Shown piece after piece: positions 11,899 through 23,849 of a stretch of DNA of 64,000 bases (positions are counted from its first letter, which is position 1; each line of letters begins with the position of its first letter). Under the pieces are notes generated by a model, which did no database searches, was not told the origin of the DNA, and saw nothing but the letters and a program-made list of their open reading frames with translations. The position numbers were made by a program, and so were the translations under genes. The DNA is from Terebella lapidaria. Taxonomy: Eukaryota; Annelida; Polychaeta; Terebellida; Terebellidae. The stretch is from NCBI GenBank assembly GCA_949152475.1, contig OX424558.1, positions 32,374,651 through 32,438,650 on the forward strand, written 5' to 3'.

Positions 11899-12784
11899 AT
11901 TACTAGTATAGTGAAAATATGATGTGAACTTGTATGAAATATCTCATTGATCTGAGCAAAATGATTTTTTACAGCATGTAAAATATCACAATCCGTTCAG
12001 AAGTTATAGCACTTTAAAAATGGAAATCGGCAAATTTACTTTTTCAAAACAATTTAGCTAATTAGTATGCAAATGAGATATGCATGACGTCATATCGGGG
12101 GAAGCTGTTTTAATTAGGTACTTTGATATGTATTATTCATTCATTTAATGCTATAATTATTCATCAAAACTTATTCTATACAGATTTTAATATGAATAAT
12201 CAGTGTTTTCACTTTTTCTGTTGTTGTCAAGGTAACCAGTGACCTGGTATGGCCCATAGCAACCGTGGTTGCTAGGGCCAGAAACCACTTAGAACAGGGT
12301 ATGCACAAATAAAAATGGTGCCAATTTGAGCTCTATAACAATTTATTTAAAAAATAATCGACAGAAAGTCTGTGGGTAGACTAACTTGGCAGTTAATGGC
12401 CATGGCAACGATTGGTAACTACGGTGATAGGGAACGACTGATAACCATAGCAACAGTACAGTTTGTGTGGATATTGACTATTATGGTACATAATATTATG
12501 CACTAGTCAGATCGTTAGAACCTTCAATTATATCATGGCTTGAAATATCCTAATGAAAATTTGTTTCCCTCGTGACGTCATGAATTCTCATTAGCATCTA
12601 ATTTGCATATTAATGAGTTGCTAAAACTTCAAGTGGCGTCTGTAATGTATTGCCGGAATGGCAGTTTCAAATGGCTGTAACTTTTGAACGGATAGAGATA
12701 TTGATATACCGTAAAAAAACATTTTGCTCAGATCAATGAGATCTTTCATATAAAAAAACATCATGTTTTCACTTTACTAGTACT
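11899..12784. mobile_element. TTAA-flanked foldback element, 886 bp
   Basis: The arms of about 230 bp are inverted copies (tactagtatagtgaaaat..., ctcattgatctgagcaaaatg, atccgttcagaagtta, catgacgtca). TTAA lies on both sides (11895-11898 and 12785-12788). The other M copies (9098, 26960) have aaattaattctga at this point, a single TTAA, which serves as an empty site. No coding sequence; a piggyBac-type non-autonomous element is likely from the TTAA duplication. Confidence 0.85.
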
Positions 12785-13130
12785 TTAATGCAATTGATAA
12801 TGAAACGGGAATCTAGCATTGATCGCATCATATGGTGGTGAATATCAACCTACAACAAGATACTTATACTGTATAAAATAGTGTGTAAAGTAATTCTGAT
12901 TTGTGTGCAAAACGTTGTACATCACCAGTCTAATGTATTCAGAACTAGCATTATTCAGTGCGATATTGTATTTAGAAGTGGTGTTGTGGTTTGAATACAC
13001 ACAAATTACTCGAATGAAATAAAACTACGAAACACAAACACCCTCAATTAGTAGACGTGATAGGCATGAAGTGAACATTGAAATATGTACATCTCTCTTT
13101 GCCCCCCCCCCCCCCCCTTCCCATAGTATC
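12785..13130 (+). repeat. Macro-repeat M, copy 2 continued, with C16 tract
   Basis: Contains agaagtggtgttgtggtttgaatacacacaaattact, matching 21000-21040 and 27100-27150. A run of 16 C occurs at 13102-13117. Other M copies carry G runs further downstream (21770-21780, 27327-27343). Confidence 0.6.
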
Positions 13131-14649
13131 AGTATTTGCTCACAATTATGGAATATCATAAACTCGTAGACATAACATGAAAACATAGTGTCATACAAAA
13201 CGAGACAATTCAAATAACAAGGATGTTACCTGTCAAATCACACAGATACATATTTTAGGTCTATTTTAACCCAAATCAAACGAGTTCATGAACGCACGGC
13301 GGTTTGTCTCATAATGCATGGAGTGGCACCTTTATGTCCAGCGTGTGTGCACGACATGAGCGATATAAGTGGCCATGCGATAAGTTTAGATAGAGAGTTT
13401 TTTTGTCCAGTATCCGGTGCTACATATAACGGGAGTTATAATCAATATAATCAAAATAAAGTGCAACCTTAGACAACCATCATTCCATTTCTGTTTGATA
13501 AAAACCATATAGTCCAGTTGCAAATGGGGTTCGGGGGTTTAAGTCTCTTTGGGGGTAACGGTGATGTTTCATGATTTTCTCTGGTACTGTGACATGTCCT
13601 GAACCAGAGTCCGATGAATGCCACTTTGGCACCCTTGGGGAAAATTTTGTATGTACCAAAAATAAAATGGCCGTCGAGCGACATATTGCAAATCATAAAT
13701 ACCCCTATAACTTCCTTAATATTGGCGATAGAATGATGATACTGTAGTCTAGACCCATAGTTTCAGGGATGAGGAAGCCATTCATGCTAAGTCCTATAAA
13801 TGCAATGATAATGGTCACGTTTCACACTTGCAGGGAATAAATATATCGATTTTTGTCACTTTCTTGGAGAAAATTAGAAGGCAAGAGGTAGGTTGATCAA
13901 TAATGAAATGTGCGAGTATTTGGTAAGTAAAGTCATTACAAACGAACTACACGTACTTTAAGCACATACACCGAGCAGGGCGAAGCAATGTGGGCAACCA
14001 GATAAAAAAAACAATGCAATGAGTCAAACGCAGAGTACAGTAGAACACCGAACAATGAACAAAGCAGCAAGCAAGGCTTAGAGCAACCACCTTTGATTAT
14101 ATAGTGTTTACCTCACACCAAGCATGCAGAAACATATTTTAAAACTCGTCTTCCACGAACATACATTTATCGAAAAAATACCAGTTTTAAGTTAAACAAA
14201 ATATTCTTTCCTGCTTATCAGTATCACTTGCTTATACATCTACTTTCTAGTTTTCAGACAATAGAGTTAAAATGTGAACTTATGCTGAGAAAATCAATTT
14301 CAGATTTTCACCTGCGATGAGTCATTATCCAAGCCACCTGGTGCTTACCGTCGCACTATGGGAACATGGTAAACCACATAATGTTGCTACTATAACACAG
14401 TGTAGAGTTCCGTGACCTTCACTTGAGACATTCAGTTTCAATATCTGAAGAAAATATTTGTGAAATATTGTGTTCATTCGTTGCTTTTTTAATTTGATAA
14501 GATTGCTTTTGCCTACTTATATTTTTGTTATTGAAATGCAGTATGAGCAACGCTGAGTTGTCAATCACTTGAGTTGTCAAGTTGATTGTTTGGTGTGTCA
14601 CTGTACCCTTTGCTTGCCATTGGCCAATAAATAAATACACAACCATTTG
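13131..14649. other. No gene seen; inverted M fragment
   Basis: Bases about 14325-14390 (aagccacctggtgcttac) are the reverse complement of the agtaagcaccaggtggctt marker of macro-repeat M (21880, 24207, 27660, 28058). The remainder shows no coding signal that I trust. Confidence 0.4.
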
Positions 14650-16275
14650 AACATGTACTTATTCTTTAGCGCGATGCATTTCATCTGGGACGGATTGCAG
14701 TCACGACAAACGGAGATATTTCCCACTCGTGATCACGATTTGCACGACTTGAAATTAACGCAGCATTCGATCCAAGAGTTCTTAGATCAGGATGGGATAT
14801 TTTTATAAGGAAGATGTAACATACGCGCTGTTAGAACAATATTATTCTATTCTGTTCTGTCAATCCAATTTACGGAAGAATGTTTACATTTATAGCGAGT
14901 TTGTATTTAATTAGGATCACTATCCTTTCAGTAATTCAAATGCAAATACCCCCACAATAAGGCATTTCTTAGATCCTTCCATGCAAGGCCAAGAAAAAAC
15001 ACCCACTTCACAGGTCATCAGTCATGATTTATTGAACCATGTGTCCCACCCACGCCCATACAATTCTATGCACAGTGCCAATATTGACCTTGACCGAGAA
15101 CAAGCACTAATGACTGACCCTTTGAACAAATGCCGCGGGATGACAGCAACTCGCTGCTGGTAGATTCAGGCAACTGCCTAATACAAAATGTGAATTGAAT
15201 GCTGATGGATACGTTCCGATTTCGATACAGTCACTTCATTAATAATTATCTTCAGAAGTTTTTATCTCGTTTGAGATATGGCCAATGTATTTTCCCATAG
15301 TTATGATGATATATGCCAATGTGCTTTAGATGGTGATCTTGGAGCTCTAAGGTGAAAATAATATGAAATCGTTCACAACTTTCCAAGGATTTCACAGACT
15401 GATCAATATATATCTCTTATAGATTCATTATTGTACGAGATGTCGAAGACATCAATAGAAATTCAAGATTGGATAACATCAATGAGTTGACGAAGCCCAA
15501 CGGTACAAATATGTTAGGTGTCTAAGTGTGTTACAGTATCAAATGTTCAAAAGCCACACCCATATTCTGGTCAGGATGAAGTCCATACTGTGTCGTCCAA
15601 GTACAATGGCGAGCCCAATCTACACTACATATACATTATATGGCTCTATGGTTAATTGGTTTTTATAGACCGTTTATAATATAAATGACAATTACCAACA
15701 TTTTTATATTACATGTACCAGGTTTTATTTTACATCAGTGTGGTGTGTCCCAACGTGACGTGATTCGAAGATTCCGTGGCCTTCACCTGAGACATTCAAG
15801 GTTCTCTTGTCAATAACATGATGATGGAAAGGATTGTGAATTGTTTGGTTGATCAGATGGCGTTTACCTTTGCAAACGAACTGTGACACCGTGTCTATAA
15901 AGCTATCTTGACACCAATGGAGCTGTGCAAAAACAACACTGTGCATTAGCTCCCGTCATGATTACTCACCAAGGGCCAAGTTCACAGAGACTGACATTCA
16001 ATAATGAAACTTTAATCGCCAGAACCTTAGAGAATGAGTTCTGATGTGGTTAGTCATATCTCTACACGGCACTTTGCCTACAATAGAGTTCCCTTTTAGC
16101 ACACGACCTGTGGACATGATACATGTGTCCTCGAATGCATGAATAGCTAGTGACCTTTGAAACATTTACATTATGAATATATTTGTGTATTACCTACAAG
16201 AGTCAACACTTGAAACATTGCAAAGTGTAGACGGTTAGTCTTGACAGAAAAGGATTAAACTCTTTCACCCCCATG
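14650..16275 (+). repeat. Macro-repeat M, copy 3
   Basis: Shares gatccaagagttcttagatca, tgtttacatttatagcgag and ccttccatgcaaggccaagaaa with 25260-25460, then tgatttattgaaccatgtgtcccacccacgcc with 25480. It continues to ctctttcacccccatg at its right edge, where a Penelope fragment has inserted. Confidence 0.75.
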
Positions 16276-16765
16276 TCCATCCCCACCATGGATTACTGTC
16301 ATCAGGGCATTTCGGCATGGTTAGTCCGTGAGGATGAATTTTGTGCCAAATGATTTTCCGGATGATAACTCAAATAGACGTGGAATCAATACCCAGTATT
16401 AAATATTCCGAGCAAACAAAACAGGGTCCGTTATCTAATCTCATAGTCCGGGGACAGAAAGTCATATCAGGCATACGAAGTGAGAGAAAACATAAATGAC
16501 AGGGAAACTCATGAACCCCCAAAAATGGCCATTAGGAGGTGAAATCAGGTGTTCCGGAAAGAGTGAGCATTTCCTGCCCCACTAGTGGCACCCGTCATGA
16601 ATTCCCCAAAATTAACATGAAAATAGATCTAGTTGCATGGCAGACATGGATTTGCTGTATTTATCAACCAGATCATGATGACGTCCATAGAATTTCTTAG
16701 ACGCAGCTATAAGTCTTGTTAAATCCATCCCCACCATGGATTACTGTCATCAGGGCATTTCGGCA
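16276..16765 (-). mobile_element. Truncated Penelope-like copy with 42-bp flanking repeat
   Basis: A 42-base stretch at 16276-16317 (starting tccatccccaccatgg) is repeated exactly at 16724-16765. Between them, 16318-16723 is a reverse-strand Penelope 3' end: the untranslated tail plus the last codons of the reverse transcriptase, broken within the LPRLIA region. This is the expected product of a 5'-truncated insertion, although the duplication is unusually long. Confidence 0.85.
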
Positions 16766-16926
16766 CGAAATGTCCTTATGGTTTTGTCAGAATTTTTCTT
16801 CTTATTTTCACTTTTTGGTTTCCGGACGATAACTCAAGAACGCCTTGACGAATCTTCGAGAAATTTTCACCAGTTATTACATATATGAACCCTATTGTTT
16901 TGGAGCCGGCTCCGAGGTCCGGTTAG
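16766..16926 (+). repeat. Leader of the 145-bp satellite element
   Basis: Holds ggtttccggacgataactcaag...gaaccctattg, related to 53930-54014 and 60407-60500, where the same leader precedes the satellite. Here a Penelope copy separates it from the satellite at 17980. It ends with the palindrome ggagccggctcc. Confidence 0.6.
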
Positions 16927-17979
16927 CATGGTTAGTCCGTGAGGATGAATTTTGTGCCAAATGGTTTCCGGATGATAACTCAAATAGACGTGGAATCAAT
17001 ACCCAGTATTAAGTATTCCGAGCAAACAAAACAGGGTCCGTTATCTAATCTCATAGTCCGGGGACAGAAAGTCATATCAGGCATACGAAGTGAGAGAAAA
17101 CATAAATGACAGGGAAACTCATGAACCCCCAAAAATTGCCATTAGGAGGTGAAATCAGGTGTTCCGGAAAGAGTGAGCATTTCCTGCCCCACTAGTGGCA
17201 CCCGTCATGAATTCCCCAAAGTTAACATGAAAATAGATCTAGTTGCATGGCAGACATGGATTTGCTGTATTTATCAACCAGATCATGATGACGTCCATAG
17301 AATTTCTTAGACGCAGCTATAAGTCTTGGTAAAACATATCCTTGTCGCAGCAGTTTAGAGACTAGCTGGGCACTTCGATAGACAAAGTCCTCATATTTGC
17401 AACTAGCTCTGGAATAGCGTATAAGTTGAGAAACAAACACACCATATGCCGGTGACATAGGAATGTTGCTGCTTAGAAAAAGGAAATTGACTATGGAAAA
17501 ATTGAAATCATCACGTTTGTCATATAATCTAGTTGCCAGGTTAGAATCATTATCAATCTCCAACCTCAGGTCTAGATAGTTGGAAAAATTAGCGGATTCT
17601 GTAGTGTCCTTAATTTCAAGTTCCTCAGGATATATGACATCCAAATATTCACCAAACGACAATACATCATCTATGTATCGGAAAGTGAAATTAAAATTAC
17701 ATGTTAGTTTCTTAGAACCTCCTCTTTGTAAATGTTGGATAGAATCTGATTCATATGAGTATAAAAACAGGTCTGCCAATAATGGTGCACAGTTTGTACC
17801 CATGGGAATACCAATAGTTTGTTGAAATTTTCGACCACCAAATTCCACAAAAATAATATCAATCAGAAAATTAACCATATTTACCACATCTGTTTCAGTA
17901 TATTTGTATGGGGCATCAGAGTCGCCTTTAACAAAATAAGCGGTATTATATTTAACTACAATATAGTGGTACCGACGTC
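16927..17979 (-). mobile_element. Penelope-like retroelement, 5'-truncated
   Basis: Reverse-strand copy with a 3' tail at 16927-17221 and part of the reverse transcriptase at 17222-17977. It repeats 16318-16723 almost exactly over the shared part, so two copies of different length lie in the same orientation about 0.6 kb apart. It sits inside the satellite element, between its leader and its first satellite unit. Confidence 0.85.
17222..17977 (-). pseudogene. Penelope-type reverse transcriptase fragment
   Basis: Partial reverse transcriptase of a Penelope-like element, the enzyme that would copy element RNA into DNA. The open frame (221 residues from its first Met, extending upstream to the truncation at 17977) contains QQTIGIPMGTNCAPLLADLF, the template/primer-grip region, and RYIDDVL, the catalytic Tyr-x-Asp-Asp motif, then the thumb region ending in MQLDLFSC. 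The N-terminal half, including motif A, is missing. Compared with the copy at 39.4 kb it lacks five residues after DDVLS. No GIY-YIG endonuclease follows; it may be absent or N-terminal in the full element. The frame is open, but the copy is truncated and should be inactive. Confidence 0.85.
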
Positions 17980-18690
17980 AAAAAATACTTCAAACGACCT
18001 TTGACCCACGGGCCGAAAACAATTTTGGTGAGTAATCCTTGAGGCTCATTGCATATCTCAGAAACGGTGCATCATAGATCGAAACGGACGTTATTTTCGG
18101 ACTCGTGACACTAGACAAACATGTCTTGGGGGTATGTTGGGTGAACTTTGGACCTGGGCCAAAATTTTTTTTGTTGAGTCGGCGTTTTTCATTTTCGGTC
18201 ATATCTCGGAAACGGTGCGTCGTAGAGCGAAATGGAGGTCATCCTCGGACTCGTGACACTAGACAAACATGTCTTGGGGGTATGTTATCCCAGGCCCTGG
18301 GACAAATTATTTTTTGCTGAGTTGGCATTTTCCATTTTCGGTCATATCTCGGAAACGGTGCGTTGTAGAGCGAAACGGAGGTTATTTTCGGACTCGTAAC
18401 ACTAGACAAGCATGTCTTAGGGGTGTGTTGGGTGAACTCGGTCCTGGGCCAAATTGTTTTTGCTGAGTCGGTGTTTTTCATTTTTGGCCATATCTCGGAA
18501 ACGATGCGTCGTTGAAAGAAAACGATGTTATTTTTGGACTCGTGGTACTAGACAAACATGTCTTAGGGGTATGTTGGGTGAACTTGTCCTTGGGCCAAAT
18601 TTTTTTTCTGCTGAGTCGGCATTTTTCATTTTCGGCCATATCTCATTTATTTTCATTTATATCTCGGAAACCGTCGTCTTAGAGTGAAAT
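17980..18690 (+). repeat. 145-bp tandem satellite, about 4.5 units
   Basis: Units recur at spacings of 143-148 bases (atatctcggaaacggtgcg at about 18052, 18200, 18343, 18489 and 18637). Each has gtagagcgaaa, ttattttcggactcgt, actagacaaacatgtctta and gctgagtcggcattttt. The array starts after caaacgacctttgacc, as does the related array at 60480. Confidence 0.9.
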
Positions 18691-18869
18691 GGATGTATCT
18701 ACATAATCATTTTGGTTGCAGAATTGTCAGTGATTAACAGTTCACCTGTGATTGTGTTGTGTATCGAAATGCTCCAAGGCCTCTAGGCCTTTATGTCTAG
18801 TTTTTTTTCGATCAAATCTGACATGGAACATCATATGGTATATTATTAACTGTAACCAGTCACTATATT

Positions 18870-19004
18870 CTATGTGAAAATAACTGCTCACTGTATGTAA
18901 TACACTGTGAATATTCATCGATAAGTGTTACGACCACGTAAGCATTTACTAGCACGAGCAGTTGTGTAGTTTGATTACACACGAATAAATTCCCACAAAC
19001 TCAA
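18870..19004 (+). repeat. Macro-repeat M, short segment
   Basis: tatgtaatacactgtgaatattc, aagcatttactagcacgag and gtttgattacacacgaat match 12880-13000, 20930-21030 and 27040-27150. Confidence 0.55.
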
Positions 19005-19008
19005 TTAA

Positions 19009-19262
19009 AGCTGCTGCCTTCGAATGTGTGCAGTATTCTTTTCAAAAACAATTTTTTGTTAAACACATCTAATGCAATCTAACAAAAGGTTTGCTCAATG
19101 ATTTTGACGATTACAGTCCGTCCGAGTTGTCTTTTCATCCGTTTTAGTGCCCATTTCGTACCGGTTTTGTAAATAAACAAAGGAAGTGTATCGGTCAGTT
19201 TAGCATGTTTAATATGAAATATAGTTTTCAAAAAATATTGACTGGATTCGAAGGCAGCTGTT
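19009..19262. mobile_element. TTAA-flanked inverted-repeat element, 254 bp
   Basis: The left end AGCTGCTGCCTTCGAA and right end TTCGAAGGCAGCTGTT are inverted, with similarity reaching about 40 bases inward. TTAA flanks both sides (19005-19008, 19263-19266). It sits at the same point of macro-repeat M where 21083-21506 inserted in another copy. A related copy begins at 63604, also after TTAA. Confidence 0.85.
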
Positions 19263-19434
19263 TTAACTAGTAGATGCTAGGCAGAATAGTTGTGAAAGCA
19301 TCGCACGTTTCTCGCTCAAATGTTCAGGTACGGCATTTTCGTCTTGTTATAAAGAGTATAAATACGTAACATGAGTGATACAAATATAAGCTTTCTTTTA
19401 CATAAAAGTAGGGGGCGGGGTAAGAAATAAGATA

Positions 19435-19915
19435 TAACTGTTTGGTCGGGCTTTATTTCTATTTGTTTCTATTGCAAAATGTATTTTACGTTTGTTATTG
19501 GAATCAGCAAAATTTGGCTATATTGGTGGTAATAGATTGATACTTACATTCATACCACTGAGCCGGTGTCACTGCTGGTGGACGTTAATTCTGTCCCCGA
19601 GGATACCATCAACTCAGTAGCCTTTTGGCCTGTGATTAGGTACTTATGTACTTGTCATATATCTATTCCATGGGGTTTGTTTTCGGATTTCTAAAGTATT
19701 TTCATAGGTTGTTGGGCAGTTGTATATCAATTCCATCAGGTGTACAGTAGAAACAACTACATTTAGCACACTGTCTGCCCCTGATGACGCCAGTGTGTCT
19801 TTTGATAAACTGTTTGGTCGGTCTTTGTTTTTATTGCAAAATGTATTTTACGTTTATTATTGGAATCATCAAAATTTGGCTATATTGGTGTTAATAAATT
19901 GATACTTACATATAA
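19435..19915 (-). repeat. A-B-A element with terminal direct repeats
   Basis: Reverse-strand copy of the 28291-28812 element. The A segment (ttggtcgg, ttgcaaaatgtattttacgtttgttattgg, taatagattgatacttacat) occurs at 19439-19557 and again at about 19806-19912, with the B segment between. No protein. Confidence 0.8.
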
Positions 19916-20199
19916 TTATTCAAAGTTTTAACATCAACACGCTGCTATCAAACCGTTCGGGCATAATCTAGATGATCGATTGTAGTGGGATATGCTTCAT
20001 GGATCTCCCTAGCACGCCCTCACATAGGCTGGGCGATTATTGGCGCGATTTTAGACATATATTCAAAGATAAAGACAACACACTGAAAGCAAAGGGTTTC
20101 CATGTGCGCGATGTTTTCGATTAAACCCAATATTTTCCAGTTCATAATTTGTGGAATAATAGTGTGGTCCGGATGTACCATGCGTGAATTATATATCTG

Positions 20200-21078
20200 G
20201 ATGTCCCAGCCAGATAATGAATAAAATGTACCCGAACGTTATGATGACTCACCCAGCATGATCACTATATAATTCAATCTTTGAAGTCGAATACGACGAC
20301 TCTGGGCAGGGGGAGATTTGAGAGCATATCTGGGTAGATCAAATAGTATGTTTCTGTAAGATATCTCACCATACCATGCTGTGCATGGTGTCATAAATAA
20401 AAAGTTAGAAACCCAGTAGGGTTGACTGAATGGAACAATATAAATCATTTGATAGTTACTTTCCGAGTAGTCGAGGATTGACACTCAATGATCTAATTTT
20501 AGGCTCTAAACATTGGAGCACGAATACTAATGTTGTTAGCAGTATATACCTACATTGTCGTGGCAATAGGCACAATAGGAACTAGTTGTCTACGATGCAA
20601 TTCCATATTACCTAACGACACCTAATACCTGTGAACTCAAATATTGAAATAGCCGGTGACATCAAACTTTCACATATTAAAAAGTATCTTGCAATAACTA
20701 CATATCATTTTGTCAAGTAACGAAGAGAATAGTAAACACTTGAAGGATTGTTCACTTTAGAGGGTTAGTCCGAACTGAAAACGAATAAACTTCTTCACCC
20801 CAATGCAATCAGAGTTGCCCACCTTGACCGCGGATTGCTGTCGAGTTTCTAATCAATTCTGATACGGAAACCTACATTTAACAACGCGATATGTTATATT
20901 TTTAACCACACAAAATACTATACCGTACAGTAAACATATCACTCCTCATCGTAAAATGTCACTACCATGTAAGCATCAGTGAGTACGATATTATTTTTTA
21001 CAAATGGTTTATTCAGTGATGGTTTGAATACACACAAACTACCAGACATGGAAGAACGGTACAAAAATACAAATATGA
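20200..21078 (+). repeat. Macro-repeat M, copy 4
   Basis: Shares atatctgggtagatcaaatag, aacattggagcacgaatac, cctacattgtcgtggcaata, ggttagtccgaactg and cttcttcaccccaatgcaatcagagttgcccacc with copies 1 and 5. It then continues to gtttgaatacacacaaact and gtacaaaaatacaaatatgattaa. Confidence 0.75.
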
Positions 21079-21082
21079 TTAA

Positions 21083-21506
21083 AGTGATGTTGGCAGGAAA
21101 ACTATTTTTTCTAAATCAATTATATATATGCCTGTGGTCTCAAAAAAATAGGTTACAAAATAAACTATGCTCGATCAGATGGATAAATCAAGCATATGAC
21201 ACTACTAGCAGCCGCTTTTCTCTTGTTTTGTGCGCCACTCAGAGTTACCTCTGACTTAACCTATTTCACGCTCGATTGGCTCGAACATACACGAGTAAGC
21301 TGGAATCGCACTGCAGCAAGGGGTACAAAACACCGAGAATGGCGGTAATGTAAACAAACTCAAAATATCTCCACCAGAAACTCGCAACGAAATCGATTAG
21401 AATGGGGCATCTGTTCGAGCATACAAGTGCAGATATATAACTGTTATGTTTTCTACGTTCAATCAGAAAGTTATGGAAAAATCCATAACTTACTGCCAAT
21501 ATCACT
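21083..21506. mobile_element. TTAA-flanked foldback element, 424 bp
   Basis: The left end AGTGATGTTGGCAGGAAAACT and right end CTGCCAATATCACT are inverted; TTAA lies on both sides (21079-21082, 21507-21510). The paralogous M copy at 27155-27215 reads continuously through the site (acaaacgttattaactagtac), giving an empty site with one TTAA. No transposase frame. Confidence 0.85.
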
Positions 21507-22093
21507 TTAAGTAGTTGTTATTCAGAATAGAGTAGGAATTGAGTGCACATCTCTAGTTCAAGTGTGAAAAAGATATGGCATTTACATTTTGTGTCTTTAG
21601 TATTAATTAATGTAAGTGTCAATCTATTACCACTAATACAACTAAATGAAAAATACAACCGTTGAGAATAGCAACAGAGCCGGAACAAACTGTTTATCCA
21701 AAGACAAACTGGTGTCATCATTTGAGTACAGGACATGTGTAGAATTGGTGGTAATTTCTAGATAAGGGAGGGGGGGGGGGTTGACAGTGAGGTATAATTT
21801 TGTATTAGTATTACACAGATAGTATGGTAGCAACATTCGCTAGCATGGCTAGTGCATCATGCTCATTTAATGCCATAGTAAGCACCAGGTGGTTTTGGTA
21901 ATAGCGGTTTTCATCCATTATATGGAAAGTGTCAAATTGAATATCTACTTAAGCAGAACTCAGCAAACCTTGACATTTTAACTCTGTTGTCGTGATACTA
22001 GGGCAGTAGTGTGATTTGTGAATGTTTTCAAATGAATGAAATTATGTATAATGTGAATGCGGTTTGAGCCGATTTCTCTACTGAGAAGAAACA
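21507..22093 (+). repeat. Macro-repeat M, copy 4 continued, with A fragment
   Basis: Resumes the M copy (gaattgagtgcacatctc, as at 27205). It includes a decayed A repeat at 21570-21740, a G11 run at 21770-21780, and the marker gccatagtaagcaccaggtgg at about 21872. Confidence 0.65.
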
Positions 22094-22098
22094 GTGGA

Positions 22099-23807
22099 CA
22101 CGGGGATAATCTAGGGGGTCGTAAATGGTCGGGGAGGTTTGTACAAGACGACTGGGAGCTATGTAAAAGTTGTAAACAGCAATTTTCGGAGCGAGGTATT
22201 ATATATCAACGATAAAAACCAGCAGATATTATGAACATAATGAAAGGTTACCTGATAAAGTGATATATAGCGAAAAATTTGGTCAACAATCCGAGTAGTT
22301 TTCCTGAAACGATTCAAATGAAGCGCATACCCTCCAGCCAGAAATGCATCATGTCCATTTCGACAATGTTTATTTTGTGATATCCAAGTTAATCCTGGGA
22401 TAGACACACCAAATATTCCACATCACTTTGAGCTTGGGATACGAACTCTACTGCAAATTAAAATACACCTGTGACGTCACACTATTGTTTGTTCGCTCCA
22501 TTCTTTTTCAGGAATGGACAGAAATAAAAGAATGTAGTCCATTCTTATTGAGTCTAAGAATGGACAGTCTGGGGGTGTATTTTAAGTCAGAGAAAGCACT
22601 CGTAAACTGTCCATGCGTAGATCTGAAAAGCCTCGGCCCTTCGGGCCTCGGCCTTTCAGATCTACGAATGGACAGTTACTCGTACTTTCTCTATTACATA
22701 TCACATATTTTCACCTAGCGAGGAATTTTTCATTTTCTGTTGTAAATGGTCTAAAGGGGTGGTCGTAAATGGTCCATATCTCCAATTATTTGCTTGCATT
22801 TGTTGTTCGCCACGTCAGATTAACTTCACATCGGATTAACATATTTCGCAGCATAAAATTGGCCCTCACGTTATATTTATGAGTAAATAAATGGATGTAA
22901 TTTGGAGCGGTGCGTAGACTCCATATGTACAATTATTGACTAGATTAATAAAATACAGGCTAATATTTGAGAAACGACACGCAATGCTGTTTTAGGATAT
23001 CTTCATCTTGTAAAATCATCCATTTTATGGCATAATATACCGTCACATCACTATCCATGAGTAGTTCAAGGGGGTTAATTGAACTTGTGATATTAATAAT
23101 GATATTTATACAGTATATCTTTGTTCGAAAAACAAATTGTGATGCCAGTAATCATCCATGTCGTAGCATAAGGTGCCATCATGGCAATATCTATAATAGA
23201 TGTAATTTGGAATTATGAAACAAAAAGTTTCCTTTGGGCGTGTACAGGTGGATCGGGGGTTTCTGCAGGGAATTTATTCAGTGGAGTTGACAGAACTATT
23301 GTACTGGAACTATTTTTCTGTAGAAACGTGTCGAATGCCTACGACCAAACTTCTGTTTTTTCTGGCCGACCACGCCCAGGCTTTTTGTGGATTGGTGTCA
23401 ATATTCTTCAAAATATATTATTTACTTTCGAGTTTATGGCTAAGAAGTGCGAGCAATAATTGGAAATATGGACCCTTTACAACCACCCCTTTGGACCATT
23501 TACAACAGAAAATGAAGAATTTGTTATGTAAATTTCGTGATATTTTAAGGTGGAGATCGTTTTCCATTTTTAAAGTGATGTTTCAAGGTATAGTTTTACA
23601 AATATTGGTATCTTTATCCTAAAATAACTTTAATCAAAATCGGACACAATGCATTTCTGGATGAAGGGTGTGCATCCCATGTGAATTGTTTCAGGAAAAC
23701 TACTGGGATTGTGGGGTGGAATACACCATATTTTTTGTTATATATCTCTTTACCAGGCAACCTTCAACCTCCCCGACCATTTACGACCCCCTAGATTACC
23801 CCCCGTG
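22099..23807. mobile_element. Long foldback element, 1.7 kb, 5-bp target duplication
   Basis: The ends CACGGGGATAATCTAGGGGG and its counterpart at 23782-23807 are inverted. The arms continue with gtagttttcctgaaac, ccagaaatgcat, gttgtaaatggtc and aaaggggtgg. The five bases gtgga lie immediately outside both ends (22094-22098, 23808-23812). The left arm carries an extra hairpin-bearing insert at about 22420-22715. No transposase frame was recognised, so it is probably non-autonomous. Confidence 0.9.
22575..22705. repeat. Strong nested hairpin
   Basis: gagaaagcactcgtaaactgtcc...gtagatctgaaaagcctcggccc is followed, after ttcg, by its inverted partner ending ggacagttactcgtactttctc. The arms are about 45 bases with few mismatches. 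An outer pair, ttaaaatacacc (22446) and ggtgtattttaa (about 22573), extends the fold. Confidence 0.85.
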
Positions 23808-23849
23808 GTGGAGGAAAACAAACTGTAGTGGTCGTTCATCGCTGGTTAG

